From the NCBI GenBank assembly GCA_963920665.1, contig OY987271.1, forward strand, positions 19,533,350 through 19,597,349: a DNA stretch of 64,000 nt, in the 5' to 3' direction. Below the pieces are notes generated by a model. That model was not told where the DNA came from. It did not search any database and saw nothing but the letters and a program-made list of their open reading frames with translations. Position 1 is the stretch's first letter, and each line of letters begins with the position of its first letter. Positions 56,666 through 64,000 of the stretch are shown here, in pieces. Position numbers and translations under genes: made by a program. The DNA comes from Straminergon stramineum. Taxonomy: Eukaryota > Streptophyta > Bryopsida > Hypnales > Calliergonaceae.

Positions 56666-57553
56666 TGAGGACATCAACCTTTGTTGGTGGGGGTGAAACA
56701 CCACACTTGGGTAGACTTTGCTTAGTGCTTGGTTAGGAAGTTGTGCTAGGCACACTTTGTAATACTTGGTTGGCAATTAAGTTGCTTGAGGTTGTAAGTG
56801 CATTTCGGAATTGTGTGGCTTAAAAATGTGAGATGAGTCCTAGTCTCTTCATTAGAGGTAAGTTGGGTAGATGAGGATTGAAGTGATATGCGAAGCCAAC
56901 TTTTGGAATGCTGCCAATTAGGGGCCTTGGCTTGGGGGTTGTGAATGGGTGATTCCACATAAGTCCCAAGCCTTGGACTTGCCCGGGCGTGGGCAAGGTA
57001 GTGGCACGGGCTTATAAAAGTGCCTTTGCGAGTTGTCCATCGATAACGCATAGCTTGATCAACTATGTCTTTAGAGTGAAGCAAAGACAAGTCGGACGGG
57101 ACTTGACACTATCCTGAGGCGGGCAAAGTTCATCACTTAATGGCAGAAATGTTAGAAAGGGGTCTTGGAGTTGCGTCCAAGTGGAAGTTGGTTAGCCTTG
57201 AAATCATCCTAAGTCAAGTGAGAAATGTGATAAGCTAGTTGGGCCTAGCTTGGAACTAAGGTTTGGGAAAGTTCCTTTGAGCCAATTAAGTTCGAGAAAG
57301 TCTCAAGGTAGGTAGGTCTAGTTAGATTAGGTCCTCTTTTGAGAAAGGCTAGGGTGCCTTGGACCTAAGACCTACCTAATGACACCTTTGAGGACTTAGC
57401 CATTTAGACCAAGTAAGGGGACTTGGTGCATTGTGGGGCTAGCTACCCGGGAACACAATGCAAGTATTAAGGAGGTGGGCTACCTTAGAAACTTAACACT
57501 ACCGGCATGAAGTAATGTTGATGAGGGCATCGACGCTATTTGGTGGGGGTGAG
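56666..57553 (+). other. 3' untranslated region of the chromovirus with two polypurine-like sites
   Basis: Right after the stop, GTTGATGAGGACATCAAC is followed by TTGGTGGGGGTGAAA (to about 56696). Just before the 3' LTR, GTTGATGAGGGCATCGACG is followed by TTGGTGGGGGTGAG (57540-57553). The second is the functional-position polypurine tract. About 860 bp separate the duplicates and contain no recognisable coding. Confidence 0.7.
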
Positions 57554-58655
57554 TGTCACGACCCTCATCACAAGGCGTGCCCGTGCCACCTTGGTGAGCA
57601 AGGGGGACATTGGAGGTGACGCCCCAAGCCTTGCAAGAGATGAGGTGAGGGGGACTAGGAGTCCCGAGCGATCAGAGCGCTACATCGCTCTGATCCGGAA
57701 GAATTTGGGGGCGTGTGATATACGCTTGGAAAAGTCTTGAGAAGACGCTTCTAGCCGTCCAAAGAACGCGTGATTTGGACTTGCGAGTCAAAAGTTATGG
57801 GCGTTCAAAGTTGGGGGTGTCCCGGTCGCGCCGGGAGTGTCCCGAATCTTTGGAGGGCGATATCTTTGCGAGTACTTGTCCGAATGGAGCAAGTGAGTAG
57901 TCCATCGGCATCTACGCCTCGCGTAAATGTCGAAAATGGGGTCGCATGTGCGATTTGGATACCAGAACGCAAAGTTATGTCGGGTGGAAGTTCGGGAGTC
58001 CCAAACTAGTGCGAATCGGGAGAAACGGGGTGGTCTTCCAAAACCAAAGTGGTTTTGGGAGTTCCCTTTGACTTACAAGGGGGGGGGTCTGCCGAATCCC
58101 GCAGAGAGTACTATGAGGAGGGGTGGTCTCCCTCCTCACTCCCGGATGGTGCCATGGTGAGCCTAAGTGGCCCCGGGTGGTGAGGTTAGTGTTGGAGCCT
58201 CACCACCACTTGTGTGTTACCATGGAGTGCTTGTGCACTCCTTGATACCGGTTGGGTGGTGTCCCACTTCACATTAGGCCATGGTGTGAGTCCCGTTGGG
58301 TGAGTCCCGATTAGTGAGTCCCGAAATGAGTTGGGTTGGGCCTAGTGGGGAGTTGGGTCCCATTCAAGGGCGGTTAGCACCGGTGGGAGTAGTGCCTCAC
58401 TGAGTGCTTGGACATCAATGGAAGTTCCGCCCCATGTCATCAAATGACATGCTCGGTGTCTTGTGAGAGTTAAGTATTGGAAGGAAAGGATTGGGAGTCA
58501 CGGAGGAATGGAGAACCCCGTGACTTGGGTTGGAATCTAACATTGGGGGTGCGTGGCATGTGCAGTGTTAGGAGAGCGTGAACCTTAGTGGCACTAAGGT
58601 GCTAAGTGTTTGGAAAGTGAGCTTAAGGTGGTAAGTGTCACTAAGGGGCGTGACA
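57554..58655 (+). repeat. 3' LTR, 1102 bp
   Basis: Starts TGTCACGACCCTCATCAC and ends GGGGCGTGACA, with the canonical TG...CA. Followed by the target duplication CACGG. Confidence 0.95.
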
Positions 58656-59169
58656 CACGGGTACGCGGGTGGTGATTGCTAGGCAACAACAGTGACTTCA
58701 CGGTGGCATCTCGTTCCACTATCACATGATAGGAAAAGCAGTTGGGAAAACTCAAGTATATCATCGTTGTTTCAAGTGACCAGAGAATAGGACGCGGTTG
58801 TCAAATTCTGCATCCTCTAGTGACCACTTTCAATTACAATATTTGTGTGCACTTATAAAAATGTGCACTTACAAAACAAATAGGGACTCCAAACAAAAAC
58901 GGAAGTCCATCGTAAAAAATGCCGCTATCACTATCCTTGCAACTATTGTCGTAAAGTAATACATGAAGACTCAACTCAATCACACGCCAACCACACAAGA
59001 TAGAAAACAATAACTAAATGATAGTGCCCTCCAACTGCGATGCTATAGAAGAGGTGCCCAAAGGTGAGAAATCGCCACCCAATTGCATGGGTTGTAATCC
59101 AAGTTAGGCTTTGAAGGTTCGTCATCCTCTCTGCAAAAGCCACTCTGAAATCAAATTGCCAACCCTTCA
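58656..59169. other. Spacer between the gypsy element and the piggyBac relic
   Basis: No recognised coding. On the minus strand this is the region downstream of the piggyBac stop and may contain its 3' end, but no TTAA-type terminus was identified. Confidence 0.35.
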
Positions 59170-61250
59170 TCAAAGCCATATTTTGGCGGCAAATTTTTCT
59201 TGCGTGTAAACTAGCCGGTGGTAAGCTTTTTGACATAAGAATGCTCCCCTGTACCTTGGACAAAACCAGTTTTTCTTTTGCCCACAGAGCTGACATTTCT
59301 TCCTTTGCATACTTGCCGATCGAGATTCATGGATGCCATGGTTTGAAAAGTTGAAGCTGCTCCATGTTCTCCCTAATTGAAATGCAAGGCCACAAAGCCA
59401 CGAAGCGATTTCGTAGTGGAAGTTAGCTCTTGACATCGGATGCACTTTCTGCTGACCTTTGTCATGCCATCCCATCCAATGGGCTTTATACAATACATAC
59501 ACATTTCCCAAAGAAACTCTCAAGAATGAAAAAAAGAGGCGATTCCATCATTTGTGGGACATAATTTGGGCAGTATACTTGACACGACATTGATCTACAA
59601 CATCAACTCCTCTCATCATGTCCTGGTACTCTCTTTGGATGGGGGAAGTTGGGTACTTGGATCTCTTTCCATTTACTCACTGGAGACATGTGCAACCAAC
59701 AACTATAGGATCAGAGGACGTGCTCAAAAAATGGACTGGGCATCCATCAAACCAAATGCATGCGGCCATGCGCCGTGACAGTGCATGGCCACTAGTAATG
59801 TGCCTCTTGGGAGGACTTCTTTGGCATATTGGACTAAGTGCCTTGGCATCCCTACTCGATTTGGCTTCATAGTTCCTGTAAACAAGGTGCCAATAGCAAG
59901 CAAAGCATCGGCTAATTGAGGGGAACTAAAAAAACAATCACTGACTACTACATGGCTAAGACCGTTCAAATTAGACACTAACTTCAACACGGCCTTTGCT
60001 TTGAGGTCCTTCTCAGGCTTTTGATTTTTGTGTCCTTCATACACCATTAGGTTGTACACATAGCACGACTTGCTAATAGCACAATACCATATTTTGATTC
60101 CATATTTCACTGGCTTATCCTTCATATATTGTTTCATGTCACATCACCTCCCTTTATAAGCTACCATTATTTCATCACACGCTAAGTATTTTTCGCAATT
60201 ATAGGCTGCTTTGGATCGAGACACGAAGTTCTCTACTAGCTAGTAGCACTTTCCAATCTTATCATAGCCTGCAATAGTTTTATCCTGAACTAGCATCTCA
60301 TTTTCTACTAAGTGAATGCATGATAAGATTTTCTCAAAGCAAGTTCATTTCATAACATGCTTCACAATTGGGCAACCATAGAACTTCCTCTTCGACCAAT
60401 ATGACCTAATTGTTGGTTGCTACTTAAGGCCCATGAAAATACAAATCCCTAGCCATATTTTCAACTCCTCTATTGTTAGACTCTTCCATTTCCCTCTACC
60501 ATTCAATATACTTGGGTGATCGACACTTTCTTGCATCGCATGAGCATTTGTTTCTCTGTATATGGTGACCAAGTCACATTTTGGCTAGTAGGTCTCAAAA
60601 AATTCATGGACACCCATGATGCAGCGGCTCTATCTACGAGTTGGACCGGGCTTTGGACCTCGAAATGTCTCTTTGTCTCCAACTAGCATGGTCTCCATCG
60701 AGTCCCAACGACATCCCCATATTGTGTTTCTAACGAGCATTCATCCCAAGGAATATTGGATAAAGGATCCACCTCATCGAAGAGAGTAGGTTCGTTTATT
60801 TCCCAATCTGAGTTACCAACATCAAAGTCGCCTGCAAAGTCGGAGAATTAAGCTATCTAGTCAAGATCCTTGCCATTGCCTTCATCCTCGGAGTCATCAC
60901 TAGAATTCGACACTAGTGGCAAGAAGTAGTTTGGATAAGTGACACCAATTGTCGAGCTATCTGAAGAGACCACATGCATAGCGTCAGGGGGCAAGGGTGG
61001 CAACTTCAAATTGCCAGCCACAAGGAACTATGTCAGCATTGCATCAATATTATCTATTGCTTGAAATTGTGGTAGTAACTGATGTGGTGTGCCTCCAAAT
61101 TCCCTAGGAGAAGATTGTCGCATCCGCCGCTGCTGGACCCTCACTACCCTAAATGTCCACGCCCCATCAACGCCTTCAATAATGCAATGCTTCTTGGCCA
61201 CTGCTTGTTGACCAATAACATAGGAGAAATAGATAAGTATCATATCTTCT
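59170..61250 (-). pseudogene. piggyBac transposase relic (DDE_Tnp_1_7)
   Basis: On the minus strand the C-terminal two-thirds is readable in pieces. CDEIMVAYKGR (first catalytic Asp, GAT at 60176-60174) is followed by an in-frame TGA, then KQYMKDKPVKYGIKIW, a VVVSDCFFSS block (second Asp), GTMKPNRVGMP, MRGVDVVDQCR (third Asp), SHKWWNRLFFFFILES, then NVYVLYKAHW and MSRANFHYEIA. The end is a Cys-rich domain CQLCGQKKNWFCP with a shifted Cys/His pattern, as in the zinc-binding tail of this family. piggyBac enzymes excise precisely and insert at TTAA. The N-terminal third (about 60180-61250) is acidic and has several stops. At least five stops or frame breaks make it inactive. It may be related to the enzyme that moved the TTAA elements in this window. 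Confidence 0.8.
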
Positions 61251-62165
61251 CTAGTGATAGGGTGAGTGAATTCTCATATAACCTCCCCAATCATACGACC
61301 GCCATTGGAGGTTGGATTTAGTCCCAAAATAGCTGTAGGAATTGTCACAAATCTCTTTGGATCCAATTTGAATTGGCTTGAGTTATCCCCCCCTCCTTCA
61401 TGCACACAATTTGTACTATCACATGAAGTGTACCACCTTGACGAATTATTCTGTCTCATGATCCCCTTCCTTTTTTGACCATTGTTGTATGGTATTGTTT
61501 GTGGTGCTTCCTTGCAATCTTGTGGACTCAAAGACAGTCTTGTCAGTTGCGTAGCCAAGGATAATTGTTGCACTCAACAATCACTACTGTCACTTGCACT
61601 TCCTTGAAAATCAATTAGTTGATGTGCTCCATGATTTGTTGCCACAATGTCAACAACATCCATGAGGTTCCTCACTACTAGCCCTCTTTGCATGTTGGGC
61701 CTCAAAATTGGTGGCAATTTTTGATTTTCTAAGCCAATGGTAGGCACAACCTAATTCGGTGGTGCACTGGAATTTCCAGACACAGTATTTGCCTTAGAAC
61801 CACCGGCACCCCTTCACCTCAGCCTCTATCGCCTCGAGCCCCTCCACGGCCTTGCAAGTTCCATAATTGCAAGCCACTACTAGGTGTAGTGACTAGAGGA
61901 AGAGGTGGTGATTTTCCTCTTCCCCAACATCCCCTTCCTTATTGTCCGTGCTTCTCCCCTGTGACGAATTCACCCCCAATACATGCTTCTTTTTCCCTCT
62001 TGATGGCTTTGTTAGGTAGTGTTTGCAGTCCCTATAGTGGATTGCTCGTTGTTGTCGGTGGAAGACACTATGTACCAATGTTGTGGTTTGGTATGCTTGG
62101 CCATGTCGACCCCAATGCCTGGCAACATGAATTAAAGGTCTGATGTTGGTCCTTCGGGGGAATTT
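61251..62165. other. No recognised gene; possible piggyBac N-terminal or flanking sequence
   Basis: The minus strand holds an open frame at 61573-61274 that runs towards the relic, but no known motif is seen in it. Confidence 0.35.
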
Positions 62166-62527
62166 CATTAGGGGAGAATTGAACCCCAGAAAGGGCTGCT
62201 TCATAGAGCAAAAATTTGGGTAGGAAATAGCCTTCTCAATTCATTGATTGAGCCAAGATTTGCATGACAAGCTCAAATATTTGTCATGATTACCCAATCC
62301 ATCTCCACAATCTCATCTCCACTATCCAATCCATCTCTAAGATTTCTTGATTTAGTAATGGAGGATGGCTAGCACGCACCTTCGACAAATTTCTACATGC
62401 CAAGTGGCCACTATGGTGATAGTAATGATGATGTGGACAAAAGCATACTCTCCGTGAATCCTCAATTAGTACTAAAATTAGTAAAAAAAACTCAAAGCCT
62501 TTCAGTGGGTTCATTTCTCCCCTAATG
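62166..62527. mobile_element. 362-bp MITE with CATTAGGGG ends
   Basis: CATTAGGGGAGAATTGAACC at the left and the complement of GGTTCATTTCTCCCCTAATG at the right, one mismatch over 21 bp. No TTAA flanks. The CATTAG terminus recalls the elements at 6915 and 36245 but the rest differs. Confidence 0.65.
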
Positions 62528-63121
62528 CTTGGTGTGAAAAATTTGATGTTGGGCTCACTGGTGCCAATAGCGGGAGCGCTAATTGTGGTGTCGAAGATAC
62601 CAAAACTTCTTCCTGGAAGTGCATTGTTGCTACTATGTCTTTGCTTTATTGAGCTACCACGTTGGTCTTCCTTCTAACATGATGTTGTGTAGCAGGGGTG
62701 CGCAATGCCAACTTGACCTTTGCAACTGCCCTCTTGGCCTCCTTCACATTGAGTTGTGTCGACATTGTCTAGCCACATATGCTGAATCAAGTTGTCGATG
62801 TGGTTGGGAAAAGGCATGTGCTCCCTCCACTGAAGGACGTGGCTGGCTTGGGCCTCAAAATGATATTGGTAATTCCGATTTACCGGATTCTTAGGCCAAG
62901 GTTGACTCTTCCCCAAAATTGGAAATCACTACAAATATTGTAAATCCAAGCAAATCAGAATTCTCTTTCTCTGCCTCTCAATGCACTTACAACTTTGGAG
63001 CCACTTGTCAATGACCTTAGCTTCTACCTTTAAGTGCGTTGGGAAGTGACACAACATTCTTCTTACGAAAGCTATTTGTTCTCAAAATTCCCAAGCCAAT
63101 TCGAAGTGTGCTCGTAGGTCA
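62528..63121. other. No recognised gene
   Basis: Mixed composition, short frames on both strands without known motifs. Confidence 0.35.
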
Positions 63122-64000
63122 CACTACAAAAAAACCTTGTCCTAAATGATTGCGATAAATGACTGCTATGGAGTCATTTCAAACATTTTCGACTAGGTTG
63201 TGATTGCCGGACCCCAAGTCATTGTAAACAAGGTAGTGACTCGGCTATAACTCATTGTATTATCACCATCCGAGCCCAGACTTGGATGAAAAACGGCTGT
63301 CAAGGTCTATGTGGCAGAGGGGATTTTTGGGCAATTGGGGGAGAAATTGTGGGCAGTTTCCCATTCCACTGCAAAATTTTGGAGCCGCGACATGACGTCA
63401 GTAATTTCGGAGTCACATTTTAGTCACCATGGAGTCATTGGCAAGTCATTCTCATGGATTGACATGTCAACACTTTGCAGCTATTTCTAAGTCATTCTGT
63501 AGTCATGGAAAGTGCTCCGGATGGTTTTCATAGTAATTTCCTGAAGTCATTTCTGAGTTTAGGGTGAGTTATTTCAAAGTCATTCTACAGATATGGAAAA
63601 TTCCACGTTTGTTGACACATGGCAATGTGACGATTTATTTGGGAGTCGTTGTGGAGTGATTTTGCAATTGGTTCAAGGGGTGACTAATACCCCTGTTCAC
63701 ACATAGCTGATTAACAAGTCATTTGTGAGTTCCATTTGAGTTATTTGTCGGTCGTCATTTGGATACAATACATGCAATGTTGGCTAACACGTGGAGATGG
63801 TACGAATCATTCTGTAGTTCTTATTGAGTTATTCCTACTCTCCTTGCTTCCAGTCACTTGAGAGTCATTTCGAAGTTGGCCGCTTTTTTTTAAGCTTTCG
63901 TGCGACTTGAGCTATAGTCATTTCCTAGTAATTTCTACGGCATTTCCTCACTCCTTAATTATTGCTAAGGCTCCTATTAGTCATTACCGACTTACTTATG
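63122..64000 (+). mobile_element. End of a CACTA transposon, running out of the window
   Basis: CACTACAAAAAAACC at 63122 is a canonical CACTA (En/Spm) terminus. After about 50 bp come many copies of AGTCATT with G, A or T before it (for example about 63172, 63219, 63430, 63443, 63482, 63543, 63573, 63711, 63862, 63917), and complementary or AGTCAC/AGTGA variants. Dense short subterminal repeats are typical of this superfamily, where they bind element-encoded proteins. The coding part and other end must lie beyond the window. Confidence 0.75.

Larger units (their letters stand above)
50897..58655 (+). mobile_element. Complete Ty3/gypsy chromovirus retrotransposon, 7.76 kb
   Basis: Long terminal repeats (50897-52020 and 57554-58655) flank one coding frame ordered gag, protease, RT, RNase H, integrase, chromodomain. 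CACGG lies directly outside both ends (50892-50896 and 58656-58660), a 5-bp target duplication, so this is an intact insertion and not a rearranged fragment. The integrase-chromodomain order marks it as a chromovirus, a lineage whose chromodomain steers integration to heterochromatin. Two in-frame stops and an altered RNase H residue make it probably non-autonomous. Confidence 0.95.

Noticed and set aside
56384..57090. Antisense open frames over the pol 3' end and 3' region
   Set aside because: They are shadows of the retrotransposon or untranslated sequence, with no recognisable motif.
62583..62916. Frames of 80-103 codons at 62.6-62.9 kb with several Cys
   Set aside because: Opposite-strand frames overlap, Cys spacing fits no zinc-binding pattern, and no start or splice support.

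Overview
The window reads as nuclear DNA of a land plant or close streptophyte relative with a large, repeat-rich genome. Three things point to this: a split ALKBH6-type gene with plant-like sequence, an LTR retrotransposon primed by the plant initiator-Met tRNA site, and short stretches of the plant telomere motif TTTAGGG. I cannot name the species. The piggyBac transposase relic is unusual for a plant and leans me towards a non-angiosperm, but that is only inference.

Genes are few and sit between about 17.4 and 26.6 kb. A gene of unknown function (18469-19659, +) converges on an eight-exon ALKBH6-like Fe(II)/2-oxoglutarate dioxygenase gene (20040-24177, -). All of its splice junctions could be read and give a 274-residue protein. 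A short COA3-like mitochondrial membrane protein gene follows at 26306-26518 (+). No tRNA, rRNA or CRISPR was seen.

The left part (0-16 kb) is a nest of decayed transposons. A hAT transposase gene on the minus strand runs in pieces from 11.8 kb to 0.9 kb. Its interior holds a second, opposite-strand hAT copy (6.8-8.0 kb), itself broken by MITEs, and a roughly 3.2-kb element filled with GGCGACTGCGGGT-type minisatellites. A truncated copia element lies at 13.1-15.6 kb. The middle (24-50 kb) is mostly non-coding, AT-rich repeats. The most notable are TTAA-flanked elements with CCCCTAAA ends, from 71 bp to about 0.95 kb. They look like non-autonomous piggyBac elements, and several also sit in four introns of the ALKBH6 gene.

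The right part (50.9-58.7 kb) is one complete Ty3/gypsy chromovirus with 1.1-kb LTRs, a 5-bp target duplication, a tRNA-iMet primer site and gag-protease-RT-RNase H-integrase-chromodomain coding in one frame, interrupted by two stops. Next comes a decayed piggyBac transposase (59.2-61.3 kb, -), a plausible relative of the former mobilizer of the TTAA elements. At the window end, the edge of a CACTA element begins at 63122 and runs out of view.
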